64,000 nt of DNA from Sphingomonas sp. G-3-2-10 (GCF_012927115.1 NZ_JABBFY010000001.1:620001-684000); one strand, 5' to 3'; counted from the first letter of the stretch, positions 34,771 through 43,946 are shown. Notes: generated by a model from the sequence alone, not told the origin. A program made the numbers and translations.

Positions 34771-37700
34771 GCGAGATCCATCTGCTGGAGAAAGTGATGC
34801 ACGGCTTCGGGCATGAAGGGCTTTTCGAGGACGGGGCGGCGCGCGGCTTCGAGGAAGCGCGCGGCGCTGCTGCCCAACGTGTCGCCGGTGGCGAAGGCCA
34901 TGCGGTCGATCAGGTCGGGCCGCTCGGCCGAAAGCCAGGCGTGGAGTTGCGGACCGTCGATATCGGGCATCCGCAGATCGCTGACGATCAGATCGTAATC
35001 GCCCGAGACCAGCTTCTTCTGTGCCGCAACACCGCCGATCGCGATGTCGCAGGCAAAGCCTTCGATCATGAGGAAATCGGCAAGCGATTCCGCGATCTCT
35101 TCCTCATCGTCGACCACCAGCGCGCGCCGTAGCGGCAGTTCCGCATTGGCGGCGGCTTCGGCGGGCGCGGCGGGAAGGGCCTCGTTCGGGTCGATCGGCA
35201 AGGTCAGGCGGAAACAGGCGCCGCGCGGAGCCGCGATCAGTTCCAGCCGCCCGCCATGCGCTTCGGCCAGGCCCTGCGAGAAGGATAGCCCGACGCCGGT
35301 GCCCTGGCCCTGCGGCTTGGTGGTGTAGAAGGGTTCGAAGATGCGGCGGCGGGCGTCTTCGGGAATGCCGGGGCCATTGTCGGCGACTTCGAGGATCACT
35401 GTCCCGGGCACCGGGCCGAGCGCGGTGCGCAGCGTCAGTGCGCGATCGGGATCGCCTTCGTCCGCCAGCGCCTGCTGCGCGTTGACCAGCAGGTTGATGA
35501 TGATCTGGTGGAGCTGATCCGAATCGGCCGAGATGTTGGGCAGCGACGGAGCGAGGTGGCGGGTCGCGGCGATGCCGTCGGTGCGGAAGCCATATTCGGC
35601 GAGGTCGTATGCGGCCATCGCCACCACGTTCAGGTCCACCGGCTCGCGTTCGGGCCGCTTCTGCCGCGCCATTGCGAGGAACGTCTGAACGATGCGGGCG
35701 CAGCGATCGGCGGCCTTGCGGATCTTTTGCGCGCGTTCGGCCAGTTCGCCGCCGCGCGACTGGCGCTCCATCATCACCGCCTGCGCGACGACGATCGACA
35801 GCGGGTTGTTGAGCTCGTGGCTGACGCCCGCGAGCAGCGATCCGAGCGCGGAGAGCTTTTCGGTCTGGTAGAGCGCCTCGCGCGATCGGGCGAGCGCGGC
35901 CTCGGCGCGCTTGCGCTCGCTCAGGTCCAGCGTGAAGCCACCGGTACGCACCGCGCCCGCGCCGGGAATCGGGAAGGCCATTGCGAGGATGTGCGTGTCC
36001 GGACGCAGCGCTTCCATCGCGACTTCGGCAGTCGCGACTTCGCCATTGCGCGCCAGCATGTCGAGTTCGGTGATGCTCGCGGCAATGGACGGCGGCAGGA
36101 TCTCGTCGGGATGGGTGCCGATCAGCTCTTCCTGACCCCGGCCGATGGTGCGCGCGAATTCGGGGTTCACGCGCAGATAGCGGCCGCTCTCGTCCTTCAG
36201 GTGCATCGCGACCGGCGCGTTTTCGAGGAAGGCGGAAAGCTGGGCTTCGTTCTCGGCCAGCCGCTCCTCCGAATGCGCGCGTTCCAGCACCGCGAGCGTG
36301 CGGTCGGCCAGTTCGCGCACCAGATCGACTTCGGCGTCGGTCCAGACGCGCGGATCGCCTTGCTGGACCGAAAGCACCGCGACGATCTGTCCCGCGCGCA
36401 CCATCGGCAGCGTCAGCACGGCGCCGATGCCCAGCGATTCGAACAGCGGGATATTCTGCGCATCGAAGCGCGGATCGTCGTGGATGTCGTCGACGCGCAC
36501 CGGCTGTCCGCTCAGATGCGCCTCGGCCAGCTTCTCGCCAAGGGCTCTGGGCGGATAGCGCTGGTTGACGATGCTCGGCAGGCCGCGCGACCATTCCTGG
36601 ATCACGCACAGCTCCATCTCGCTGCCATATCCGAAGCTTTCGGCGAAGTTGGTGCGCAGCGCGCCCAGATGCTCGCCCAGCGCGGCCAGCGTTTCAGCCA
36701 GGATGCCACGCGCGCTGGTCTCGCCGCGGATGCGGTCGTTCCATGCGAGCAGGAAGCTCTGGTTGCGGTTGCGCTCCTGCAACGCGGTCTCGGCGCGGGC
36801 GCGTTCCAGCGTCAGCCAGGCGCGTTCGGCCATGTCGCGCATCAGTTGCAATTCGTCCTCGCGCCAGCGGCGCGGGTTGCGATCATGGACCGACAGGATC
36901 GATCGCATCGCGCCGCCGTGGATGATCGGCACGCTGATAAAGGCGCGGATCTCGGTCTCGGCATAGCGGCGCAGCGCCGCTTCCTCGACGCGCGGATCGG
37001 TGGTGACGTCGTTGTAGCAGACCAGGTCGCCGCTCAGCCATTCGCTGTCGACCGATCGGCCGAAGCTGCCCAGCCGCACGGTGTTGCCCAGATTGCTCGG
37101 CACCCCGTCGCGCCATTCGTTGAGCACGGTGAAGGTTTCTCCGGCCGTGTCGCTTTCCGAATAGGTGACGCGGGTGACGCCCAGATGCGCGCCGAGCAGG
37201 CCCAGCGTGGTCTCCATGATCGCGCGCGGATCGCTTTCGCGGCGGACGCGGTCGTTCCAGCTGAGCAGGAAGACCTGATTCCGCTCGCGCTCCTCCAGCG
37301 CCGCCTGCACCCGCGCGCGTTCCAGCGCGACCCAGGTGCGTTCGGCGATGTCGGCCATCAGCTGCAATTCGCTGTCATGCCATTGGCGCGCGCGGTTCTG
37401 CTGCACCGACAAAGCGGAACGCATCTGGCCGCTACGGACCAGCGGGATGCTGACGAACGCTTCGATCTGGTTGGCCTGATAGCGGTCGATCGCCGATGGT
37501 TCGAGCCGGGGATCGGTGGCAACCGCGTCGTAGCGGATGACTTCGCCCGCCATCCATTCGCGATCGACCGAAGCGCCGACGCTTTGCAGCGCGAACACGT
37601 TACCGCGCACCGAACTCACGCCGTCGCGCCATTCGCCGGTGATGGTGAACATCCGTCCGCTCGGATCGCATTCGGCATAGGTGGTGCGGGTCGCGCCGAG

Positions 37701-38882
37701 ATGGCGGCCGAGCCGTTCGAGCGTCGTGTCGATGATCGCTTCGGGCGTCGCCAAGCCGCGCACTGCGTCGCTCCAGTCGATCAGGAACGCCTGTTGCCGT
37801 TCGCGGGCGAGGAGCTCGGCTTCGGCGCGGGCGCGCTTCAGCATCACCCAGGTGCGCTCGGCGATATCGCGGAGCAGCTGGATCTCGCTCTCGCGCCACG
37901 GCCGGGGCGCCTTGTGCTGCACCGACAGCGCCGAACGCACCTTGCCGTTCTCGATCAGCGGCACGCTGACGAAGGCGAGGATCTGCGGGATCTCATATGC
38001 CGGGCGCACCGCCGCCTCGATACGGGGATCGCCGGCTACATCGTCGTATCGGACGATCTCGCCCGACACCCATTCGCGCTCCACCGTCTCGCCGACATCG
38101 TCGAGCGAGAAGTGCGTGTCGGCGATGCTCATCACCTCCGGATCGCGCCATTCGCCGAGGATGGAGAAGAGCCGCCCGCTCTCGTCGCTTTCGGAATAGG
38201 TGGCGCGGGTGACGTCGAGCTGGCGGGCGAGCCATTCCAGCGTGGTCGCCATGATCGCCCGGGGGCTGGTTTCGCCGCGCAGCGCGTCGGTCCATGCGAT
38301 CAGGAAGGCCTGGTTGCGCTCGCGTTCCAGCAACGCGGTTTCGGCGCGGGCGCGGGCGATCGCGGTCCATAGCCGCTCAGCCAGTTCCTCGCAGATCTCG
38401 ATCTCTTCATAGGTCCAGTTGCGTGCTTCGGTGTCGAGCACCGCGATCATCGCGACGGGCACGCCTTCGCGGACGATCGGCACGTTGATGCTGGCGCGCA
38501 CGCCCATCCGGTCGGCCGCGAACTGGACCGGGTCCGCCGGATCGCGGCCGAGCATATGGTTGTCGTCGACGACCCGGCTGACATCCCACGAATAATTCCG
38601 CGCCAGCGCCGCGAACGCCTGATTGAGATGGAAACGCTGCGCCGCATCGGATTGCGGTTCGCCGCGCACGGCATGGAACACGTCGAGCGTTTCCGCATCG
38701 CCATGATCGGTTTCGCCATACAGGAAATGCGGCGTGCCCAGATGCTGCGCCAGCACCCCGGCAAGCACGGTGAGGATGGCGTGGGTGTCGGTCAGGTCGC
38801 GAGACTGATCGTTGAACGCGCGCAGCACGGCGTGGCGCCGGTCATGCGTCTGCTTCTCCGTCAGTTCGATCCGCATGTTCAT
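34767..38882 (-). CDS. Hybrid histidine kinase with five tandem GAF domains
   Basis: This encodes about 1371 residues. The start at 38880-38882 follows GAGGGGACC. Five GAF modules of ~175 residues run in tandem (residues ~15 to ~880). They are joined by near-identical helical linkers such as ERERNQAFLIAWTDALRGE. A PAS domain follows (~890-1010, FLENAPVAMHLKDESGRYLRVN). Then come HisKA with the phospho-His in AGVSHELNNPL, an HATPase with NLLVNAQQAL, DNGPGIP and GTGVGLSFS, and a C-terminal receiver with Asp in LIVSDLRMPDIDG. No membrane segment is seen, so it is a soluble sensor. Linked to a LytTR regulator. Ligands are unknown. Confidence 0.9.
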   Translation of the reverse strand: MNMRIELTEKQTHDRRHAVLRAFNDQSRDLTDTHAILTVLAGVLAQHLGTPHFLYGETDHGDAETLDVFHAVRGEPQSDAAQRFHLNQAFAALARNYSWDVSRVVDDNHMLGRDPADPVQFAADRMGVRASINVPIVREGVPVAMIAVLDTEARNWTYEEIEICEELAERLWTAIARARAETALLERERNQAFLIAWTDALRGETSPRAIMATTLEWLARQLDVTRATYSESDESGRLFSILGEWRDPEVMSIADTHFSLDDVGETVEREWVSGEIVRYDDVAGDPRIEAAVRPAYEIPQILAFVSVPLIENGKVRSALSVQHKAPRPWRESEIQLLRDIAERTWVMLKRARAEAELLARERQQAFLIDWSDAVRGLATPEAIIDTTLERLGRHLGATRTTYAECDPSGRMFTITGEWRDGVSSVRGNVFALQSVGASVDREWMAGEVIRYDAVATDPRLEPSAIDRYQANQIEAFVSIPLVRSGQMRSALSVQQNRARQWHDSELQLMADIAERTWVALERARVQAALEERERNQVFLLSWNDRVRRESDPRAIMETTLGLLGAHLGVTRVTYSESDTAGETFTVLNEWRDGVPSNLGNTVRLGSFGRSVDSEWLSGDLVCYNDVTTDPRVEEAALRRYAETEIRAFISVPIIHGGAMRSILSVHDRNPRRWREDELQLMRDMAERAWLTLERARAETALQERNRNQSFLLAWNDRIRGETSARGILAETLAALGEHLGALRTNFAESFGYGSEMELCVIQEWSRGLPSIVNQRYPPRALGEKLAEAHLSGQPVRVDDIHDDPRFDAQNIPLFESLGIGAVLTLPMVRAGQIVAVLSVQQGDPRVWTDAEVDLVRELADRTLAVLERAHSEERLAENEAQLSAFLENAPVAMHLKDESGRYLRVNPEFARTIGRGQEELIGTHPDEILPPSIAASITELDMLARNGEVATAEVAMEALRPDTHILAMAFPIPGAGAVRTGGFTLDLSERKRAEAALARSREALYQTEKLSALGSLLAGVSHELNNPLSIVVAQAVMMERQSRGGELAERAQKIRKAADRCARIVQTFLAMARQKRPEREPVDLNVVAMAAYDLAEYGFRTDGIAATRHLAPSLPNISADSDQLHQIIINLLVNAQQALADEGDPDRALTLRTALGPVPGTVILEVADNGPGIPEDARRRIFEPFYTTKPQGQGTGVGLSFSQGLAEAHGGRLELIAAPRGACFRLTLPIDPNEALPAAPAEAAANAELPLRRALVVDDEEEIAESLADFLMIEGFACDIAIGGVAAQKKLVSGDYDLIVSDLRMPDIDGPQLHAWLSAERPDLIDRMAFATGDTLGSSAARFLEAARRPVLEKPFMPEAVHHFLQQMDLA

Positions 38883-39036
38883 GCTGGTCCCCTCAAGAAG
38901 ACCCTTAGCGTATCTACGTATTATTGCAGAGGGGCCCGATGCAGCCCGGTCGCCGCGTCCGACACTTTCGTCGCAGCTTCGTCGCATTCGTCGCAAGACC
39001 GGACCGTTATGCGCGGGAATAGCGCAGCGTGTTCCG

Positions 39037-39699
39037 ATGCATAGCGTACCTGCCGGTTCCGGCATGATCGAGCCCGCCGAAGGGGACATCGGCCGCCACA
39101 CGATCGCCCTGGGCTGTTTCGCGTCGATCTGCCGCGACCGGCTGGCGGACGAGTTGCTCGCCTTCTCCCGCATCTGCCCCAGCGTCGACATCGGCGTTCA
39201 CGAAATGCCGCGCGGCGCGCTGTTGCCAGCGTTGCGCATGGGCAGCCTGTCGCTGGCGGTGCTGCCGGGCAAGGACGAGCCTGGAGTGCGATCTGCCGAA
39301 GTCTGGCAGGACCGGGTGATGGTCGCGATGCCCGCCGATCACCCGCTGGCCGGGCGGGAGTCTATCCGCCCCGCCGAGCTTCGCGACGAAGCCTTCCTCG
39401 TCTCGCGTCAGCAATTCGGCAGCGACATGCACCGGTTCCTCGCGCGGCTGATCCTGCCGCTGGGGCCGGCGCTCAACGCCACGATCATCGATCTGGGCCT
39501 GCCGCGCATCCTTGGCCGCGTCGCCGAATGCGGGGGGATCGCGCTGATTTGTCAGAGCCATGTCGAGCATGTCGGCGCGGACATCGTCGCCCGCCCGATC
39601 GATGCGCCGGGGGCGGTGTTCCCCGTGCGCGCCTATTGGAAAGATGCCGAACCCGAATGGCCGCTGTCCGCACTGATCGACAGCCTCAAGGCGGCGTGA
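39037..39699 (+). CDS. LysR-type substrate-binding domain without a DNA-binding domain
   Basis: This encodes about 220 residues (or 211 from an ATG at 39064). It consists only of the periplasmic-binding-like effector domain of LysR regulators: HTIALGCFASICRDRLADELLAFS, MGSLSLAVLPGKDE, DRVMVAMPADHPLAG and RVAECGGIALICQSHVE. The 154 bases upstream to the kinase start cannot encode a winged helix, and no HTH remnant is seen in other frames. It may be a decayed regulator or a stand-alone ligand-binding protein. It is divergent from the hybrid kinase and overlaps the thioesterase gene tail-to-tail by 14 bp. Confidence 0.7.
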   Translation: MHSVPAGSGMIEPAEGDIGRHTIALGCFASICRDRLADELLAFSRICPSVDIGVHEMPRGALLPALRMGSLSLAVLPGKDEPGVRSAEVWQDRVMVAMPADHPLAGRESIRPAELRDEAFLVSRQQFGSDMHRFLARLILPLGPALNATIIDLGLPRILGRVAECGGIALICQSHVEHVGADIVARPIDAPGAVFPVRAYWKDAEPEWPLSALIDSLKAA

Positions 39700-40456
39700 C
39701 GGGCTTCGGCCTGCCATGCTCGTCCACCGCGACCATCGTGAACGCAGCCGTCGCCGCCTGACGCCGTTCGCCGGTCAGCAGATTTTCGGCGAGCAGATCG
39801 ACCTGCACCAGCACTGAGCTGCGCCCGGTCATCTTCACCCGCGCAGCCAGTTCGGTCATCTCGCCTTCGTGGATCGGAGAGGTGAAGTCGACGCGGTCCG
39901 ACGCCGCCATCACCATCACCGCGCGGGCATGGCGCGTCGCGGCGATGAAAGCGGCCTTGCCCAGCATCCGCAGCGCGTCGCCGCCGAACAGCGTGCCGTA
40001 ATGGTTGGTCTGGGGCGGGAAGACCATGTCCATCATCCGCAGCGCGCCATCGCCGGGATCGGCCAGCGCGGCATCGAGCGGGGGCAGGGGCAGGCGGGTG
40101 TCCGGTCCCTTCACCGCTACCAGCGTGAAGCGTCCGCGCGTGCATAGCCGCCGCTCGCCGCTGACCAGCGCTTCGGCGACCAGATCGATTTCGACATCGA
40201 GCGAGCTGGTGCCGACGCGGACAACCGTGCCGGTCGCTTCGATCAGTTCGCCGAGCCGTGCGGGCGCGGCGAAGTCGATCCGTTCGGAGGATGCGGTGAC
40301 GAAGGGCGCCCGGCCGTGGCGCGAGGCGGCGAGGAACGCCACCTTGTCCATATGCGCGAGCGCCACGCCGCCGAACAGCGTGCCGTGATGATTGGTGTCG
40401 CCCGGAAAGATCATGTCGATCAGCCGGACGGATCCTGCGGCCTTCGTCACCGTCAT
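39686..40456 (-). CDS. Acyl-CoA thioesterase with two hotdog domains
   Basis: This encodes 256 residues made of two hotdog folds. Each has the acyl-CoA thioesterase signature: GDTNHHGTLFGGVALAHMD near residue 19 and QTNHYGTLFGGDALRML near residue 148. The second hydrophobic helix and ERIDF/DRVDF strands are repeated too. Such cytoplasmic enzymes hydrolyse acyl-CoA esters. The gene ends 4 bp downstream of metE on the same strand; whether they are cotranscribed is unclear. Confidence 0.88.
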   Translation of the reverse strand: MTVTKAAGSVRLIDMIFPGDTNHHGTLFGGVALAHMDKVAFLAASRHGRAPFVTASSERIDFAAPARLGELIEATGTVVRVGTSSLDVEIDLVAEALVSGERRLCTRGRFTLVAVKGPDTRLPLPPLDAALADPGDGALRMMDMVFPPQTNHYGTLFGGDALRMLGKAAFIAATRHARAVMVMAASDRVDFTSPIHEGEMTELAARVKMTGRSSVLVQVDLLAENLLTGERRQAATAAFTMVAVDEHGRPKPVTPP

Positions 40457-40460
40457 GTCC

Positions 40461-42773
40461 TTACGCCTCGACCAGCGCTTCGGCGCGGAGCGTACGCGCC
40501 GCTGCGACCATCGCTTCGATCGCGGGCTTCACCTCGGGCCATTTGCGCGTCTTGAGGCCGCAATCGGGGTTCACCCACAATTGCTCGGGGCTAAGATGCT
40601 GCTGCGCCAGACGCATCAGCTCGACCATTTCCGGCTCGCCCGGCACGCGCGGGGCGTGGATGTCGTACACGCCCGGCCCGATCGCGGCGGGATAGGCGAA
40701 GGCGGCGAAGCCTTCGAGCAACTCCATCTGCGACCGCGCCGTCTCGATCGAGATCACATCGGCATCCATCGCGCCGATCGACGGCAGGATGTCGTTGAAC
40801 TCCGAATAGCACATATGGGTGTGGATCTGCGTCCCGTCGCGCACCCCGGCGGCGGACAGGCGGAAGCAATCGACTGCCCAGTCGAGATAATGCTGCCAGT
40901 CGCCCCGGCGCAGCGGCAGACCCTCGCGCAGCGCGGCTTCGTCGATCTGGATCGCTTCGCAACCGGCGGTTTCGAGATCGAGGACTTCATCGCGAATGGC
41001 GAGGGCGATCTGCTGGCAGCTGACCGATCGCGGCTGATCGTCGCGGACGAACGACCAGTTCAGGATCGTCACCGGGCCGGTGAGCATCCCCTTGACCGGC
41101 AAATTGGTCAGGCTCTGGGCATAGCGCCACCATTCGACCGTCATCGCTACCGGGCGCGACACATCGCCATAGAGGATCGGCGGACGGACGCAGCGCGAGC
41201 CATAGGACTGGACCCAGCCGTTCACGGTGAAGGCGAAGCCCGAAAGCTGCTCGCCGAAATATTGCACCATGTCGTTCCGCTCGAACTCGCCATGAACGAG
41301 CATGTCGAGCCCGACTTCCTCCTGCCAGGCGATCGCGCGCTTGGTCTCTTCCTGGAGGAAACGGTAATAGGATGCCGCGTCGAGATTGCCGCGATTATGC
41401 TCTGCGCGCGCGTTGCGCACCTCGGCGGTCTGCGGGAACGATCCGATCGTGGTGGTTGGGAACAGCGGCAGCTTGAGCAGATCCGCCTGCGCCTGCGCGC
41501 GAACCGGATAGTCCGAACGCCGGTTGCGCATCGCGGGCGAGGCGCTGGCGACGCGGCTGGCAACCAGCGCGTCATGAATGCGGATCGAGGATTTGCGGGT
41601 CTTCGCCGCATGGCTTGACGCGGCCAGTTCCTGAGCGACCGCGGCGCGCCCTTCGTTGAGCGCGCGCTTCAGCGTCGCCAGTTCGTCGATCTTCTGCACC
41701 GCGAAGGCCAGCCATTGCTTCACTTCGGCGTCGAGCTTGCTCTCCAGCGCGAGATCGACCGGCACATGGAGCAGCGAGCAGGATGGGGCGAGGACCAGGT
41801 CTCGCGTCGCCGCGATCGGCTCGATCCGGTCGAGGATCGCTTCCAGGTCGGCGCGCCACACATTGCGGCCATCGATCACGCCGAGCGAGAGCAGCAGCGA
41901 CTTCGGCGCAACCTTGAGCAGCGGATCGAGCTGTTCGGGTGCGCGGATCAGATCGACGTGCAGCCCGGCCACCGGCAACGCTGCCGCGAAACCGAGATTG
42001 TCCTGCAACGCCCCGAAATAGGTGGCGAGCATCAGCTTCACGCCGCAGCGGGTGAGCTTGGCATAAGCGCGGGTCAGTGCCTTGCGTTGCTTGTCGTCGA
42101 GATCGAGTGCCAGCACCGGCTCGTCGATCTGGACCCATTCGGCGCCGGCCTGTCCCAGATGGCCGAGGATCACGGTGTAGAGCGCGAGGACTTCATCGAG
42201 GAAGTCGAACGGATCGACGTCGCGGCCTTTGGCGAGGCTCAGCCAGGTGACCGGGCCGAGCAGCACCGGGCGCGTTTCGAACCCCTGCGCCTTGGCCTCG
42301 CGATATTCGTCCACGATCTTCAGGCGGTTGAGCGCGAGCTTCTGACCCGCGGCCAGCTCGGGCACCATATAGTGATAGTTGGTGTCGAACCATTTGGTCA
42401 TCTCGCACGCGGTCAGGCTGTGGCCGTGCGCGCAGCTTTCATTCGACCCGCCGGTCGTGCCACGTGCCATCGCGAAATAGGTGGCGAGGCTTGCTTCGCC
42501 GTCGGCCGCGCCATAGCGGTCGGGGATCGCGCCCAGCATCACGCTGGTGTCGAGCACATGGTCGTACAGCGAGAAATCGTTCGACGGCAGCCAGTCGGCG
42601 CCCAGCGCCTTTTGCCGCGCCCATGCGGCGGTGCGCAGCCCGGCGGCGGCTTCGAGCAATTCGGCTTCGGACGATTTGCCCGACCAGTGGTTTTCGAGTG
42701 CGAACTTCAGTTCGCGGCGTGGGCCGATGCGCGGAAAGCCGAGCGTGGCAACGGTGACGGTCATTGTCTTCAT
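40461..42773 (-). CDS. metE: Cobalamin-independent methionine synthase
   Basis: This encodes 770 residues of the MetE family, transferring a methyl group from methyltetrahydropteroyl-triglutamate to homocysteine. The N-terminal barrel begins VATLGFPRIGPRRELKFALE; the C-terminal barrel carries zinc ligands His/Cys in IHTHMCYSEF and the final Cys in VNPDCGLKTRKW. IGSFPQTAEVR starts the second half, as usual. ATGs at 42773 and 42764 are both possible starts. An AdoCbl-type riboswitch precedes it, as expected for the B12-independent isozyme. Confidence 0.95.
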   Translation of the reverse strand: MKTMTVTVATLGFPRIGPRRELKFALENHWSGKSSEAELLEAAAGLRTAAWARQKALGADWLPSNDFSLYDHVLDTSVMLGAIPDRYGAADGEASLATYFAMARGTTGGSNESCAHGHSLTACEMTKWFDTNYHYMVPELAAGQKLALNRLKIVDEYREAKAQGFETRPVLLGPVTWLSLAKGRDVDPFDFLDEVLALYTVILGHLGQAGAEWVQIDEPVLALDLDDKQRKALTRAYAKLTRCGVKLMLATYFGALQDNLGFAAALPVAGLHVDLIRAPEQLDPLLKVAPKSLLLSLGVIDGRNVWRADLEAILDRIEPIAATRDLVLAPSCSLLHVPVDLALESKLDAEVKQWLAFAVQKIDELATLKRALNEGRAAVAQELAASSHAAKTRKSSIRIHDALVASRVASASPAMRNRRSDYPVRAQAQADLLKLPLFPTTTIGSFPQTAEVRNARAEHNRGNLDAASYYRFLQEETKRAIAWQEEVGLDMLVHGEFERNDMVQYFGEQLSGFAFTVNGWVQSYGSRCVRPPILYGDVSRPVAMTVEWWRYAQSLTNLPVKGMLTGPVTILNWSFVRDDQPRSVSCQQIALAIRDEVLDLETAGCEAIQIDEAALREGLPLRRGDWQHYLDWAVDCFRLSAAGVRDGTQIHTHMCYSEFNDILPSIGAMDADVISIETARSQMELLEGFAAFAYPAAIGPGVYDIHAPRVPGEPEMVELMRLAQQHLSPEQLWVNPDCGLKTRKWPEVKPAIEAMVAAARTLRAEALVEA

Positions 42774-42883
42774 ACCCCGATGAAAGGCGGGGCAGCGGAC
42801 CGGTCACAGGCAGGCGCACGACAGGCATGGCCCGGCCGCGGCATACGAGCGGCCAGACCGGACACCCCGCCGGTGGACGTTAT

Positions 42884-43066
42884 CGCGTCGGAGGCAGGTC
42901 TCCTGGCTCGCGGGTCGTCACGTCGGCCTGGCCTTCCCGGCGGATCGCTCCGCCAGTGACACTTTATGGCCGCCGCTCGCCGCTTACAGTTGCGGGGGCA
43001 GCGCCGGCATCGCACCGGCTTCCCGTCTTAGCTCCGTGTGGCGAACCGCACGGAGAACCTCGACCT
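42884..43066 (-). ncRNA. Cobalamin riboswitch upstream of metE
   Basis: Read on the minus strand, the conserved core is present: GGGAAGCCGGTGCGATGCCGG, then the B12 box GCTGCCCCCGCAACTGTAAG, then GTCACTGG, GGGAAGG, and the 3' GAGCCAGGAGACCTGCC. The order and spacing are canonical. It ends about 110 bases before the metE start; that gap can fold GCGGGG...CCCCGC, possibly the expression platform. Cobalamin binding should shut off metE when B12 is available. Confidence 0.92.
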
Positions 43067-43070
43067 TCTA

Positions 43071-43099
43071 AGCATCACAGCTGTCCGCTCCGCCGTCAA
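43071..43099 (-). promoter_or_regulatory. Candidate metE promoter
   Basis: On the minus strand TTGACG (43094-43099) is followed after 17 bases by a weak -10 (GATGCT). It lies just upstream of the riboswitch start at about 43066. The -35 is good and the -10 poor. Confidence 0.35.
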
Positions 43100-43104
43100 G
43101 CATG

Positions 43105-43124
43105 ATATAAAGAATTCTTTATAT
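43105..43124. promoter_or_regulatory. Perfect 20-bp palindrome upstream of metE
   Basis: ATATAAAGAATTCTTTATAT is a perfect palindrome. It lies 5 bases upstream of the candidate -35 of metE, in the divergent region with the ArsR-family gene. It looks like a dimer operator, possibly a methionine-cycle regulator of the SahR/MetR kind. Confidence 0.6.
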
Positions 43125-43156
43125 GAAGGTTCCCGGGATGCGGAGTTGACCCACGT

Positions 43157-43198
43157 ATAACTCCGTGGTTATGGGAATATCCATAACCCGTGAGTTAT
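43157..43198. promoter_or_regulatory. Long palindromic operator before the ArsR-family gene
   Basis: ATAACTC-N3-GGTTATGG is mirrored by CCATAACC-N3-GAGTTAT, with only a few central bases unpaired. The 42-bp palindrome ends 4 bases before the ATG at 43202 and probably overlaps promoter and start, consistent with autorepression by the ArsR-type regulator. Confidence 0.65.
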
Positions 43199-43201
43199 CG
43201 A

Positions 43202-43531
43202 ATGCAGATACAGACCGATTCCGACACGCTGTTCCGAACGCTCGCCGATCCGACCCGGCGGGCGCTGTTCGAGCGGCTGTGCCGCGAGGGCGAGCGGACC
43301 GTGGGGGCGCTCACCGCGCAATCGGGCGTGTCGCAGCCCGCGGTGTCGAAGCATCTCGGGGTGCTGAAACAGGCCGGGCTGGTGCGTGATCGTCAGGCTG
43401 GGCGGCAGACCCATTATAGTGCGCAGCTCGAGGCGCTGGCGCCGCTGACCGACTGGACTGCCCGCATGACCGGTTTCTGGGAAGGGCGGTTCGATGCGCT
43501 GGAAGACTTGCTGAAGAGGATGGACCAATGA
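43202..43531 (+). CDS. ArsR-family winged-helix repressor
   Basis: This encodes 109 residues. The HTH is typical: LFRTLADPTRRALFERL, then TVGALTAQSGVSQPAVSKHLGVLKQAGLV and the wing DRQAGRQTHYS. No metal-binding CxC is present. The ATG at 43202 is preferred to GTG 43190, which lies inside the palindrome. The stop overlaps the SRPBCC gene by ATGA; such ArsR-SRPBCC pairs are common and the repressor usually controls its own operon. Confidence 0.85.
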   Translation: MQIQTDSDTLFRTLADPTRRALFERLCREGERTVGALTAQSGVSQPAVSKHLGVLKQAGLVRDRQAGRQTHYSAQLEALAPLTDWTARMTGFWEGRFDALEDLLKRMDQ

Positions 43532-43935
43532 ACGCCGCCGTCGAAACCCGCACGGTCACCGTCGAGCGCGATCTGCCTTTCCCGGCCGAGCGCATCTGGC
43601 GCGCGCTGACCCAGCCGCATCTGATCGCGGAATGGCTGATGGAAAGCGAGTTCAGCCCGGTGCTCGACCATCGTTTCAGCTTCAGCGCCGAATGGGGCGA
43701 AGTCCATTGCCGGGTTCTGGAGATCGAAACCGGCCGGTCGTTGTCCTACACGTGGGACGGCCTCGGTCTCGAAAGCGTGGTCACCTGGACGCTGACACCG
43801 ACCGATACGGGCGCGACGCTGCGCATGGAGCAGACCGGATTCCGCCCCGATCAGCTTCAGGCCTATCATGGCGCCAAGGCCGGCTGGCCGCGCTTCCTGA
43901 ACAAGCTCGAAGCGCTGCTGGCGCGGATCGATTGA
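43528..43935 (+). CDS. SRPBCC (AHSA1/START-like) domain protein
   Basis: This encodes 135 residues. It is a single helix-grip domain: VTVERDLPFPAERIWRALTQPHLIAEWLM, then FSFSAEWGEVHCRVLEIETGRSLSYTWDG, and a C-terminal long helix (AKAGWPRFLNKLEALLA). The family binds hydrophobic ligands; no ligand can be named. It is second gene of the ArsR operon. Confidence 0.85.
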   Translation: MNAAVETRTVTVERDLPFPAERIWRALTQPHLIAEWLMESEFSPVLDHRFSFSAEWGEVHCRVLEIETGRSLSYTWDGLGLESVVTWTLTPTDTGATLRMEQTGFRPDQLQAYHGAKAGWPRFLNKLEALLARID

Positions 43936-43946
43936 GGAGAGATTCG

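Noticed and set aside
43190..43192. GTG as start of the ArsR gene
   Set aside because: It lies within the large palindrome, and the first conserved residues come after the ATG at 43202.
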